Origin: Hyphomicrobiales bacterium | GTDB lineage: Bacteria; Pseudomonadota; Alphaproteobacteria; Rhizobiales; Xanthobacteraceae | Assembly: GCA_021732215.1 (NCBI GenBank) | Contig: JAKFVL010000030.1 | Coordinates: forward strand, 1-43,207 | DNA length: 43,207 bases | Reading direction: 5' to 3' | Shown here: positions 1 to 7,506 of the stretch, one piece after another | How positions within the stretch are numbered: the stretch's first letter is position 1 | Layout of the letters: each line of letters begins with the position of its first letter | Made by a program: the position numbers and the translations under genes | Notes under the pieces: generated by a model | The model's input: only the letters and a program-made list of their open reading frames with translations | Databases searched by the model: none | What the model was told of the DNA's origin: nothing

Positions 1-54
1 GGCATATTCGCGCTGGCGTCAGGACGCCGCTGCCGGCCGTCGCGGCGCGCTCCG

Positions 55-879
55 CTACTCCGCCGCGGTCTTCCCGGCGTTTTCGTCGGACTTGAGTGCG
101 TCGGGATGCGGCATCGAGATGACGTTGTATCCGGAATCGACGTAGTGCACTTCGCCGGTGACGCCGCCGGACAGGTCGGACAGAAAATACAAGGCGCTGC
201 CGCCGAGTTCATCCAGTGTCACGCCGCGCCCGAGCGGCGAGTGCTTCTGCTGAAACGCAAACATCGCCCGCGCATCGCCGATGCCCGAACCTGCCAGCGT
301 GCGGACGGGACCGGCGGAGATGGCGTTGACGCGAATGCCGTTGCGGCCGTAATCCGCCGCGAGGTAGCGCGTGGACGCCTCCAGCGCCGCCTTGGCGACG
401 CCCATCACGTTATAGTTCGGCATGACCCGCGTCGAGCCGCCGAAGGTCAGCGTGATGATCGAACCGCCGTTCGGCATCAGCTCGGCCGCGCGCTTGGTGA
501 CCTCGGTGAACGAGAAGCACGAGATCACCATGGTGCGCGAGAAATTCGCGCGCGTGGTGTCGGCATAGCGACCTTTCAATTCGTTCTTGTCGGAAAAGCC
601 GATGGCATGGACCAGAAAATCCAGCGAACCCCATGTCGCTTTCAGAGCCGCGAACGTCGCATCGACCGAGGCAATGTCTTCAACGTCGCACGGCAAGACC
701 AGACTGGACTTGAGCTGCTCGGCCAGCGGTTTGACGCGCTTGCCCAGCGCCTCGCCTTGATAGGTGAAGGCGAGTTCGGCGCCATGTGCGTGCAGCGTCT
801 TCGCAATCCCCCATGCGATCGAGTGATCGTTGGCGACGCCCATGATCAGCCCGCGTTTGCCTTGCATCAGTGATTGCAT
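55..879 (-). CDS. fabI: Enoyl-[acyl-carrier-protein] reductase (NADH), FabI
   Basis: FabI catalyses the last reduction of each fatty-acid elongation cycle, turning trans-2-enoyl-ACP into acyl-ACP in the cytoplasm. The protein is a 274-residue short-chain dehydrogenase fold. The N-terminus carries the FabI-type nucleotide motif GVANDHSIAWGIA. The active-site pair appears as YNVMGVAK (Tyr-x6-Lys), and a GGSIITLTFGG strand precedes it. Start chosen at the ATG at 879 because GAGGG lies just upstream on the coding strand; an earlier in-frame start at 897 would add six residues unlike the family. It is third in the minus-strand run fabA-fabB-fabI, which makes an operon plausible, although a palindromic repeat separates it from fabB. 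FabI is the target of triclosan and isoniazid-like inhibitors in other bacteria. Confidence 0.96.
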   Translation of the reverse strand: MQSLMQGKRGLIMGVANDHSIAWGIAKTLHAHGAELAFTYQGEALGKRVKPLAEQLKSSLVLPCDVEDIASVDATFAALKATWGSLDFLVHAIGFSDKNELKGRYADTTRANFSRTMVISCFSFTEVTKRAAELMPNGGSIITLTFGGSTRVMPNYNVMGVAKAALEASTRYLAADYGRNGIRVNAISAGPVRTLAGSGIGDARAMFAFQQKHSPLGRGVTLDELGGSALYFLSDLSGGVTGEVHYVDSGYNVISMPHPDALKSDENAGKTAAE

Positions 880-898
880 TCTCAACCCTCGGCACATC

Positions 899-1031
899 TG
901 TTCCCTCCCCCTTGCGGGAGAGGGTTAGGGAGGGGGGTACGCCTCAAAGCGATTGGTCGAGTCACGAAGCCAGGAGCTTCACCCCCCTCCCGATGCTTCG
1001 CATCGACCTCCCCCGCAAGGGGGGAGGGAAC
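899..1031. repeat. Palindromic REP/BIME-like element between fabB and fabI
   Basis: About 130 bases made of several nested hairpins. CCCTCCCCC-ttgc-GGGAGAGGG-like arms lie at 904-925, CGATGC-ttc-GCATCG at 991-1005, and CCTCCCCC-gcaa-GGGGGAGG at 1007-1027. The outer ends are inverted copies of each other (TTCCCTCCCCC near 901 and GGGGGAGGGAA near 1029). The same CCCTCCCC/GGGGAGGG theme recurs at 8900-8923, 12952-13090 and 43177-43205, so this is a dispersed family. It lies inside the presumed fabA-fabB-fabI transcript and could fold in the mRNA. Confidence 0.75.
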
Positions 1032-1037
1032 AACAAA

Positions 1038-2261
1038 TCAAGCATCCAGCCGTTTGAAAACCAGCGTCGCATTGGTGCCGCCGAAGCCGAACGAGTTCGA
1101 CAGCACAGTATTCAGTTTGGCGTTGTCGATGCGCTTGCGCACGATCGGCATGTCGGCGAACACCGGATCGAGCTCCTGGATGTTGGCGCTTTCGCAGATG
1201 AACCCGTTCTTCATCATCAGCAGTGAATAGATCGCTTCCTGCACGCCCGTTGCCCCCAGGGAGTGTCCGGTCAGCGCCTTGGTCGCGGAGATCGGCGGGC
1301 ACTTGTCGCCCGTGCCGAACACGTTGCGGATCGCCTGAATCTCCGGCGGATCGCCCGCCGGCGTCGAGGTTGCGTGCGGATTGATGTAGTCGACCGGGCC
1401 CTTCACGGTCGCCATCGCCATCTTCATGCAGCGCTCGGCGCCCTCGCCCGACGGCGCCACCATGTCGTGGCCATCCGATGTCGCGCCGTAGCCGACGATC
1501 TCGCCGTAAATCTTCGCGCCTCGCGCCTTGGCATGCTCGAGCTCCTCAAGCACCAGCACACCCGCGCCGCCCGCAATAACGAAGCCATCGCGATTGACGT
1601 CATAAGGCCGCGATGCGGTCTGCGGCGTCGCATTGTATTTCGACGACATCGCACCCATCGCGTCGAACAGCACCGACATGGTCCAGTCGAGATCTTCGCA
1701 GCCGCCGGCAAAGATGATGTCCTGCTTGCCGACCTGGATCGTCTCGTAGGCATTGCCGATGCAATGGTTGGATGTCGCGCAGGCGGACGAGATCGAATAG
1801 TTCACACCCTTGATCTTGAACCATGTCGCGAGCGTCGCCGATGCGGTCGATGACATCGCCTTGGGGACGGCGAACGGGCCGACGCGCTTCGGCCCCTTGG
1901 TCAGCGTGGTGTTGGCGGCCTCGACGATGGTACGTGCGGACGGCCCGCCCGAACCCATGATGATACCGGTGCGTTCGTTGGATACGTCAGACGGCTCGAG
2001 ACCCGAATCGAGGATCGCCTGATCCATCGCAACGTGATTCCACGCGCCGCCTTCACCGAGAAAGCGCATGGCGCGGCGATCGACGATCTGACTCGGATCG
2101 AGCGTGGGCTGGCCTTGCACCTGCGAGCGGAAACCAAGCTCGGCATATTTCTCGGCGCGCGTGATGCCTGATTTCGCCTCGAACAGGCTCGCCAGCACCT
2201 CTTGCGTGTTGTTGCCGATGGACGAGACGATACCCATCCCGGTGACGACGACCCGCCTCAT
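1038..2261 (-). CDS. fabB: 3-oxoacyl-[acyl-carrier-protein] synthase I, FabB
   Basis: FabB condenses malonyl-ACP with acyl-ACP and is needed to elongate the cis-unsaturated intermediates made by FabA. The 407-residue protein shows the thiolase-fold KAS signature. The nucleophilic Cys is in [14 protein letters not shown], the first catalytic His in [11 protein letters not shown], and the second in [12 protein letters not shown], giving the Cys-His-His triad of KAS I/II. The C-terminal [13 protein letters not shown] is also diagnostic. The ATG at 2261 is chosen because it opens with [10 protein letters not shown], as family members do, and GGGAAG lies just upstream. The pairing with fabA, 114 bases away, is the reason for calling it FabB rather than FabF. 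Confidence 0.95.
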   Translation of the reverse strand: MRRVVVTGMGIVSSIGNNTQEVLASLFEAKSGITRAEKYAELGFRSQVQGQPTLDPSQIVDRRAMRFLGEGGAWNHVAMDQAILDSGLEPSDVSNERTGIIMGSGGPSARTIVEAANTTLTKGPKRVGPFAVPKAMSSTASATLATWFKIKGVNYSISSACATSNHCIGNAYETIQVGKQDIIFAGGCEDLDWTMSVLFDAMGAMSSKYNATPQTASRPYDVNRDGFVIAGGAGVLVLEELEHAKARGAKIYGEIVGYGATSDGHDMVAPSGEGAERCMKMAMATVKGPVDYINPHATSTPAGDPPEIQAIRNVFGTGDKCPPISATKALTGHSLGATGVQEAIYSLLMMKNGFICESANIQELDPVFADMPIVRKRIDNAKLNTVLSNSFGFGGTNATLVFKRLDA

Positions 2262-2375
2262 GTTTCTTCCCTTGCTATTGTTGCGCTTGGAAGTCCGCGC
2301 CCTTGATTGCCTCAACACCGAATCTTGATGACCGGCAGTTCCAAAACGCGATTCCTCGGGCTGAACAATCCTGCA

Positions 2376-2906
2376 TCACGTTCCCGGCTGCAATGCGGCA
2401 TCTCGCGGGAGCAGGCCAACTTTCAATTCTTTGGCGCGATAGAAAATCTCGCCATCGGCCGACAGCGTGCCATCGGCGATGCCGAGCCAGAGTTTCGAAC
2501 GCATCACGCGCTTGATGTCGATAGTGTACACGACCTTGGTGACATTCGGCAGAACCTGGCCGGCGAACTTGAGTTCGCTCAAGCCCAATGCGCGGCCGCG
2601 TCCGAGGCCGCCAAGCCAGCCCAGATAAAAGCCGACCATTTGCCACATCGCGTCCAGGCCGAGACAGCCTGGCATCACCGGATCGTTCTTGAAGTGACAA
2701 CCGAAGAACCAGAGATCACTCTTCACATCGAGTTCGGCGCGGATGATGCCTCTGCCGTATTCACCGCCGGTTTCGCTGATCTCGGTGATCCGGTCGAACA
2801 TCAGCATCGGGGGCAGCGGCAGTTGAGCGTTACCCGGCCCGAAAACCTCTCCGCGGCCGCATGCCAGCAGGTCCTCGAAGCCGTAACTGTCCTGCCGCTG
2901 CAGCAT
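2376..2906 (-). CDS. fabA: 3-hydroxydecanoyl-[ACP] dehydratase/isomerase, FabA
   Basis: FabA dehydrates 3-hydroxydecanoyl-ACP and isomerises the trans-2 product to cis-3, the branch point of anaerobic unsaturated fatty-acid synthesis. The 176-residue hot-dog-fold protein contains [18 protein letters not shown] near the N-terminus. The catalytic His lies in [11 protein letters not shown] and the catalytic Asp in [10 protein letters not shown], both at the expected spacing. Length is very close to the usual 170-175 residues. It heads the fabA-fabB-fabI run and is divergent from irr, with 225 bases between the two starts. I see no clear operator for a FadR or FabT type regulator in that gap. Confidence 0.97.
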   Translation of the reverse strand: MLQRQDSYGFEDLLACGRGEVFGPGNAQLPLPPMLMFDRITEISETGGEYGRGIIRAELDVKSDLWFFGCHFKNDPVMPGCLGLDAMWQMVGFYLGWLGGLGRGRALGLSELKFAGQVLPNVTKVVYTIDIKRVMRSKLWLGIADGTLSADGEIFYRAKELKVGLLPRDAALQPGT

Positions 2907-3049
2907 GCCGTTCCACCCTTTTTGCGGCTCCCCCCGGAACCGGTTCGCGGGCTCTGTAACATATGCCCCAGAACGGGCAAAGCTGCGCTACCCGCGCAAA
3001 TTGTGAGATATATCAGCTACGCCGGAGGCCCTCTTTAGTTGCGAAATAC

Positions 3050-3078
3050 TTGCATCTACAGGGCTTTCTCCCTATAGT
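3050..3078 (+). promoter_or_regulatory. Predicted irr promoter (sigma-70 type)
   Basis: TTGCAT at 3050-3055 and TATAGT at 3073-3078 are separated by exactly 17 bases and lie about 55 bases before the irr start. The -35 region sits in a run with TTGCGA (3039-3044) and TTGCAT (3050-3055), two similar hexamers. In Bradyrhizobium japonicum Fur is reported to bind imperfect hexamer repeats at the irr promoter, so these could be an equivalent site. That link is inference. Confidence 0.55.
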
Positions 3079-3131
3079 CGGTTCAAGAAGCGTATCAATT
3101 GAAGGGGCGGGCCTTGAACCCGTAACCGAGC

Positions 3132-3641
3132 ATGAGTGAATCTGTAACCAGCGAAAGCCGTTCCGACGACGTGCTGCACGCCGACCCGGTGAACCCCGAT
3201 GGGATCAACCTCGGCCGTCCGCCGCTGCTGACCGGCTGTCCGTGGCATGACGTCAACGAGATGTTGCAATCGGTTGGCCTGCGCCCAACCCGTCAGCGCA
3301 TGGCGCTTGGCTGGCTTCTGTTCGGCAAGGGCGACCGGCATCTGACCGCGGAAATGCTCTACGAGGAAGCCAATCACGCCAAGGTGCCGGTATCGCTGGC
3401 CACCGTCTACAACACGCTCAACCAGCTCACCGAAGCCGGCCTCTTGCGCCAGGTCAGCGTCGACGGCACCAAGACCTACTTCGATACCAACGTGACGTCG
3501 CATCATCACTATTATCTCGAGGGCAGCCACGAACTCGTCGATATCGACGATCCGCTCGTACTGCAGACGATGCCCGAGGTGCCGGAAGGCTATGAGATCA
3601 GCCGCATCGACATGGTTGTGCGCCTGCGCAAGAAGCGCTGA
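3132..3641 (+). CDS. irr: Iron response regulator Irr (Fur superfamily) with heme-regulatory motif
   Basis: Irr is a Fur-family transcription factor of Rhizobiales that represses or activates iron and heme genes under iron limitation and is degraded when it binds heme. The 169-residue protein has an N-terminal extension with the heme-regulatory motif GCPWHD (Cys36-Pro37), as in Bradyrhizobium Irr. A winged-helix DNA-binding domain follows (RPTRQRMALGWLLF, then VSLATVYNTLNQLTEAGLL). The second heme-binding element, SHHHYY (His124-126), is present. It lacks the Cys-x2-Cys metal pairs of classical Fur. Presence of both heme sites predicts the heme-degraded form of Irr seen in Bradyrhizobium rather than the HRM-less Irr of Rhizobium. 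It is monocistronic and followed by a strong terminator. Confidence 0.96.
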   Translation: MSESVTSESRSDDVLHADPVNPDGINLGRPPLLTGCPWHDVNEMLQSVGLRPTRQRMALGWLLFGKGDRHLTAEMLYEEANHAKVPVSLATVYNTLNQLTEAGLLRQVSVDGTKTYFDTNVTSHHHYYLEGSHELVDIDDPLVLQTMPEVPEGYEISRIDMVVRLRKKR

Positions 3642-3660
3642 ACGATTTCACATTCGCCCT

Positions 3661-3692
3661 AAAAAAAGCCGCAGGTGACTGCGGCTTTTTTT
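3661..3692 (+). terminator. Intrinsic terminator of irr
   Basis: Stem GCCGCA (3668-3673), 6-base loop and TGCGGC (3680-3685), extended by A7/T7 pairing on both sides and ending in a run of seven T. It begins 20 bases after the irr stop. Because of the flanking A-run it could also act on the opposite strand for the SH3-protein gene. Confidence 0.9.
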
Positions 3693-3728
3693 GTTTGCTG
3701 TTGCTCGGTGCATCACAAAATTTCGAAG

Positions 3729-3859
3729 GTCGTCCCTGCGAAAGCAGGGACCCATAGCCTCTGAACGCCTTGGGATTGACTGAAGAAGTCGTGGAGCCGT
3801 TGATGGCATCCGGAAAACATCTACCACGATGTATGGGTCCCTGCTTTCGCAGGGACGAC
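3729..3859. repeat. 131-bp inverted-repeat element, copy 1
   Basis: Two perfectly inverted 27-base arms (3729-3755 and 3833-3859) flank a 77-base spacer. Each arm is itself a hairpin (GTCCCTGC-gaaa-GCAGGGAC). The element ends three bases before the stop of the SH3-protein gene. A second copy at 6365-6496 has nearly the same length and architecture but different stem bases. No open reading frame of interest is inside; this is probably a non-coding mobile or REP-type element. Confidence 0.85.
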
Positions 3860-3862
3860 GGT

Positions 3863-4381
3863 TCAATCCAGCTTCTCGTCGGCGTAGACGCCCCACAGCC
3901 GCTGCTGCTCGATCCAGCCGTCGAAGCCCGTGCCGATGACGCGGCACCAGCCGTTCAGACAGCGCTTCACCTGCGCCACCACGCCGGCCTGCAGCCGCGC
4001 GGCGACATTGCCCGTCGCATCCGCCCGGTCGTAGATCGGGGCGAGCGCGTCCTTGTCTTTCATGGTGACGACCGCAGTGCGGCGGCCTGACAGCAGCGAG
4101 TGATAGACCCAGCCTTCCGCGCCTTCGGAATCGCGGATGCGGCGCCAGTTCTCGAATTCCGCGGTAATCTCGACCGGCAGGCCCGAGCGGGTGAAAATCC
4201 AGCTCAGCTCGTTCTCGCGGGTGGGGCCGGCGCGCACATTGACATGATCGGATTTGAGGCTGACGTACCGCGGAATCGGCAAGCCGCTGGTGGTGACCGG
4301 TGTTTCCTTTGCGGCAAATCCTGATGTCGCAGAGACGGCCCAGATTGCTGCCGCCCACACCAACGCACACGATACTTTCAT
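3863..4381 (-). CDS. Secreted protein with two bacterial SH3-like domains
   Basis: A 172-residue protein with a predicted signal peptide (MKVSCALVWAAAIWAVSATS, cleavage near the GFAA-KE segment). The ATG at 4381 is chosen because it opens the signal peptide; a start at 4429 would add 16 charged residues. Two SH3-like modules follow: one with DHVNVRAGP...WRRIRD...GWVYHSLL and a second with IYDRADATGNVAARL...GWCRVIG...GWIEQ. This layout matches the periplasmic SH3-type proteins common in Rhizobiales. Such domains are usually linked to cell-wall or envelope contacts, but the ligand is unknown. It is divergent from the dehydrogenase gene downstream at 4682. Confidence 0.82.
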   Translation of the reverse strand: MKVSCALVWAAAIWAVSATSGFAAKETPVTTSGLPIPRYVSLKSDHVNVRAGPTRENELSWIFTRSGLPVEITAEFENWRRIRDSEGAEGWVYHSLLSGRRTAVVTMKDKDALAPIYDRADATGNVAARLQAGVVAQVKRCLNGWCRVIGTGFDGWIEQQRLWGVYADEKLD

Positions 4382-4681
4382 TCCCCGTCGTCCCTGCCTT
4401 GTCCCTTGCCGGGATTTTCCACCGGACACATCCTGTTCCGGTCACCCCATTTGGCTCGCCATGTTGCAGTGCTCCTGGCTCGGCTCTGGGTTCTTGTCTT
4501 GGCCCGGCCTTCTGCTAGGAAGGACCGAAGTCAAACAGCGAGAAAAAGAGCCCGAAATCCTTGCGCACCGGCATGGAAACCGCAGTGTCGGCGACCCCGG
4601 TTAATGAGGATTGAACGGCCAGATAAAAGACACTTCGCCGCAAGGAAACGGCCTCAAGGGAACGCGGCCTGAAAGACACAT
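4382..4681. other. 300-base divergent intergenic region, no gene seen
   Basis: Lies between the divergently read SH3-protein and dehydrogenase genes, so it should contain both promoters. I see no convincing paired -35/-10 elements, no tRNA and no plausible small gene; short overlapping frames here have no RBS or family-like sequence. Confidence 0.5.
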
Positions 4682-5683
4682 ATGTCGGTTCGGAAAAAAC
4701 CTCTGGTCGTCGTGACCCGCAAGCTGCCGGACAGCGTCGAGACGCGCATGCGCGAGCTGTTCGATGCCAGGCTCAACCTCGACGACAGCCCGATGACGCC
4801 GGACCGCCTCGCCGAGGCCGTGCGCACCGCCGATGTGCTGGTGCCGACCGTCACCGACCACATCACCAAGGCCGTCCTCGACCAGCCGGACTGCAAGCTG
4901 AAGCTGATCGCCAATTTCGGCAATGGCGTCGACAACATCGACGTTGCCGCCGCGCAGGAGCGCGGCATCACGGTGACCAACACGCCGAAGGTTCTGACCG
5001 AAGACACCGCCGACATGACGATGGCGCTGATTCTGGCGGTGCCGCGCCGAATGTTCGAGGGGGCATCGATCCTCACCAGTGGCGGCGAATGGCCGGGCTG
5101 GTCGCCGACCTGGATGCTCGGCCACCGCATCGGCGGCAAACGGCTCGGCATCATCGGCATGGGGCGCATCGGCCAGGCGGTCGCGCGGCGCGCCCGCGCC
5201 TTCGGCCTGCAGATTCATTATCATAATCGCCGCCAGGTCGCCCCGCAGATCGCCGAGGAACTGGGCGCGACGTACTGGGACAGCCTCGATCAGATGATGG
5301 CTCGGATGGACATCATTTCGGTGAATTGTCCGCACACCCCCGGCACATTCCATCTGCTCTCGGCGCGGCGGCTCAAGCTCATTCGCAAGGACGCCTATAT
5401 CGTCAACACCGCGCGCGGCGAGGTGATCGACGAGGACGCGCTGATCAAGCTGCTCGAAGCCGGCGACATCGGCGGCGCGGCGCTCGACGTCTACGAGCAC
5501 GAGCCGGCGGTCAACCCGAAGCTGGTGCGGCTCGCCAAGGCCGGCAAAGTGGCTTTGCTGCCGCACATGGGATCGGCCACCATCGAAGGCCGCATCGACA
5601 TGGGCGAGAAGGTCATCATCAACATCCGCACCTTCCTCGACGGCCACAAACCGCCGGACCGCGTGCTGCCCAGCATGCTGTGA
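4682..5683 (+). CDS. D-2-hydroxyacid dehydrogenase, glyoxylate/hydroxypyruvate reductase (GyaR-like)
   Basis: A 333-residue NAD(P)-dependent D-isomer 2-hydroxyacid dehydrogenase, probably reducing glyoxylate or hydroxypyruvate to glycolate or D-glycerate. The Rossmann motif is GIIGMGRIGQAVARRA. Catalytic residues are visible: Arg in VNTARGEVIDEDAL, Glu in the DVYEHEPAVNP region, and the acid His in LLPHMGSAT. The substrate loop NFGNGVDNIDV is typical. Length matches the family. The ATG has GAAAG upstream. Nothing in the neighbourhood (no serine-cycle or glycolate genes) narrows the substrate, so the exact reaction is inferred from family membership. A formate or phosphoglycerate dehydrogenase is less likely because of the short length and lack of an ACT domain. 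Confidence 0.88.
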   Translation: MSVRKKPLVVVTRKLPDSVETRMRELFDARLNLDDSPMTPDRLAEAVRTADVLVPTVTDHITKAVLDQPDCKLKLIANFGNGVDNIDVAAAQERGITVTNTPKVLTEDTADMTMALILAVPRRMFEGASILTSGGEWPGWSPTWMLGHRIGGKRLGIIGMGRIGQAVARRARAFGLQIHYHNRRQVAPQIAEELGATYWDSLDQMMARMDIISVNCPHTPGTFHLLSARRLKLIRKDAYIVNTARGEVIDEDALIKLLEAGDIGGAALDVYEHEPAVNPKLVRLAKAGKVALLPHMGSATIEGRIDMGEKVIINIRTFLDGHKPPDRVLPSML

Positions 5684-5749
5684 GTTGAACGCAACCGCCG
5701 ATCGCGACGTCTAAGAGATATTCCGGATCACGGATATCGGACGCTGCCG

Positions 5750-6328
5750 ATGGCCAAAGCATTCCTGCGCGCTGCCTTGCTCTGCGCTGCAACTCTCGCA
5801 GCGACGTCGCTCTCCGCCCACGCCGCAGACAACGTGACATGGCGCAACCTGCCACGCGATATCACGCTCGACATCGACCGCGACGGCAAACCGGACCGCG
5901 CGTTGCTGATCGATGCCGAGGGCGGCACCGCCGATCTCCATATCTTTCTCGGCACTGGTGACGGCCTGCTCGATCCGTCGCGCAAGCCGGACATTCTCAA
6001 GGCATCACTCACGGCCGGTCTCGTGCACACCTTCGAGGCGACGAAACACGGATCGCTCATCATCATGTATGGCTGCGGCGGATGCAGCAACGACACATCG
6101 ACAACGCTGATCATCGTACACCGCAACGGCGCGTTCCTTGTCGGCGGCTACACGTATGCCTGGGAGACACGCGATTTCGGCGAAGGCACCTGCGATATCA
6201 ACTTTCTCACCGGCAAGGGTACGCTGTCGAAAGACGGCGGCAAGACGAGACCAATTCGGGCGGCGCTCAAGCTCGTGACGCTGGCGGATTGGTCGGAGGA
6301 GAAGCACGCGAAGGTGTGCGGGTTTTAA
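5750..6328 (+). CDS. Small secreted protein of unknown function
   Basis: A 192-residue protein with a clear signal peptide (hydrophobic ALLCAATLAATSLSAHA, cleavage predicted after AHA). The mature part begins with DITLDIDRDGKPDRALLID, a DxDxDG-like calcium-loop of the sort seen in FG-GAP/VCBS repeat proteins, but only one copy is present. Four cysteines (YGCGGCSND, GTCDIN, KVCGF) could form two disulphides in the periplasm. I do not recognise the family. It sits 66 bases after the dehydrogenase on the same strand; a shared transcript is possible but there is no functional link. Confidence 0.72.
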   Translation: MAKAFLRAALLCAATLAATSLSAHAADNVTWRNLPRDITLDIDRDGKPDRALLIDAEGGTADLHIFLGTGDGLLDPSRKPDILKASLTAGLVHTFEATKHGSLIIMYGCGGCSNDTSTTLIIVHRNGAFLVGGYTYAWETRDFGEGTCDINFLTGKGTLSKDGGKTRPIRAALKLVTLADWSEEKHAKVCGF

Positions 6329-6364
6329 ATGCTCCTACATTTTCAGCGGCCGCCGCTCTCCTCT

Positions 6365-6496
6365 GTTGTCCCCGCGAAGGCGGGGACCCATACGCCGCAG
6401 CAGTCATGTAGCGAATGACGGAAATGGCTCTGCAACTCGTTCGCCGAACCTCTAATGCGCGCTGTGGTTATGGGTCCCCGCCTTCGCGGGGACGAC
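6365..6496. repeat. 132-bp inverted-repeat element, copy 2
   Basis: Arms at 6365-6391 and 6470-6496 are inverted copies (26 of 27 bases) around a 78-base spacer. Each arm forms GTCCCCGC-gaag-GCGGGGAC. Compared with copy 1 at 3729-3859 the stem differs at paired positions on both sides (T-A replaced by C-G), so the structure is conserved while the sequence changes. It lies between convergent genes. Confidence 0.85.
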
Positions 6497-6532
6497 GTTG
6501 AGTATGTGGCGCGCGCCCCGGAATGACGAAAA

Positions 6533-7333
6533 TTACTTATGCCCACTCAGGTCCCTGATCGTGGGACTGTCGCCATTCAGGGGATTGGCCGGATCGCGCG
6601 CGTAGCGCAGCGTCTCGAAGCGCATCGATCGCGCATCGATCATCACGAGGCGTCCGACCAGCCCCTCGCCGAAGCCGACGATTTCGCGGATCGCTTCCAG
6701 CGCCGTCATCGACCCGAGCACGCCGGCCAGCGCGCCGAGAATGCCCGCCTCTTCGCAGCTCGGCACCGTGCCGGGCGGCGGCGGTTCCGGAAACAGGCAG
6801 CGATACGTGGGATTGAGTTCACCCGCGGCGTTCTTTTCGTGCGCGCGGATCGTGGTGATCGCGCCGTCGAACACACCGAGCGAGGCTGTGACCAATGGCT
6901 TGCGGGCGAGATAACACGCATCCGACACCAGATAGCGCGTCGAAAAATTATCCGAACCGTCGATGACGATATCGTAACCGCCGATCAGCTCCATGGCATT
7001 GGCAACTGTGATACGCACCGGATGCGGCTGCAGCGCGACATGCGGATTGAGCGCTCTCATTCTCGCAGCCGCGCTCTCGACCTTGGGGTGCCCCACATCG
7101 GGCGTCGTATGAATCACCTGCCGCTGCAAATTGGAGAGCGACACCGTGTCGTCGTCCACCACGCCGATGGTGCCGACACCTGCGGCCGCCAGATACATCA
7201 GCGCCGGCGCGCCGAGGCCGCCCGCGCCGATCACCAGCACTGTCGCAGCCTTCAGCGCCGCCTGACCCTGTCCGCCGATATCGCGCATCACGATATGCCG
7301 CGCGTAACGCTCCAGTTCGTCGGCGCTCAGCAT
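6533..7333 (-). CDS. ThiF/MoeB/HesA-family adenylyltransferase (E1-like)
   Basis: A 266-residue E1-like protein that would adenylate the C-terminal glycine of a ubiquitin-like sulfur carrier such as MoaD or ThiS. It shows the adenylate-binding motif VLVIGAGGLGAPALMYLAAAG, the DDTVSLSNLQRQ helix and the DGSDNFSTRYLVSDAC segment with the catalytic Asp. A Cys in PSCEEAGILG aligns with the reactive Cys of ThiF. The zinc cysteine pairs of E. coli MoeB appear lost: the first pair reads TYRC instead of CYRC and no CxxC is seen near the C-terminus. Start chosen at 7333, with GAAAGAA upstream; the ATG at 7384 is an alternative. No moaD or thiS lies nearby, so its carrier is unknown. Confidence 0.85.
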   Translation of the reverse strand: MLSADELERYARHIVMRDIGGQGQAALKAATVLVIGAGGLGAPALMYLAAAGVGTIGVVDDDTVSLSNLQRQVIHTTPDVGHPKVESAAARMRALNPHVALQPHPVRITVANAMELIGGYDIVIDGSDNFSTRYLVSDACYLARKPLVTASLGVFDGAITTIRAHEKNAAGELNPTYRCLFPEPPPPGTVPSCEEAGILGALAGVLGSMTALEAIREIVGFGEGLVGRLVMIDARSMRFETLRYARDPANPLNGDSPTIRDLSGHK

Positions 7334-7506
7334 GCGGATTCTTTCGCGGACGTGCGGATCATGTGCATCAGGATCATGGCTCATTTCGCGTGAAGCGCCT
7401 CCCCGGTCAAGCGTCTCCGCATCGCAGCGCCGTTGAACCGCCAAGGTTCTGTGCCAGACAGATCATTTATGGTTTGATATCGAGCGCGCCAGTGCCGGGA
7501 AGATCC

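Noticed and set aside
106-873. Long open frame on the plus strand opposite fabI
   Set aside because: A shadow of the fabI coding sequence caused by high GC at third positions; no family-like protein sequence and no RBS.
4601-5647. 348-codon frame opposite the hydroxyacid dehydrogenase
   Set aside because: Antisense shadow of a well-supported gene; His/Asp/Arg-rich low-complexity translation.
3729-6496. Two-repeat CRISPR or a composite transposon formed by the two inverted-repeat elements
   Set aside because: Only two copies, each internally inverted, with unrelated genes between; no cas or transposase genes and no target-site duplications seen.
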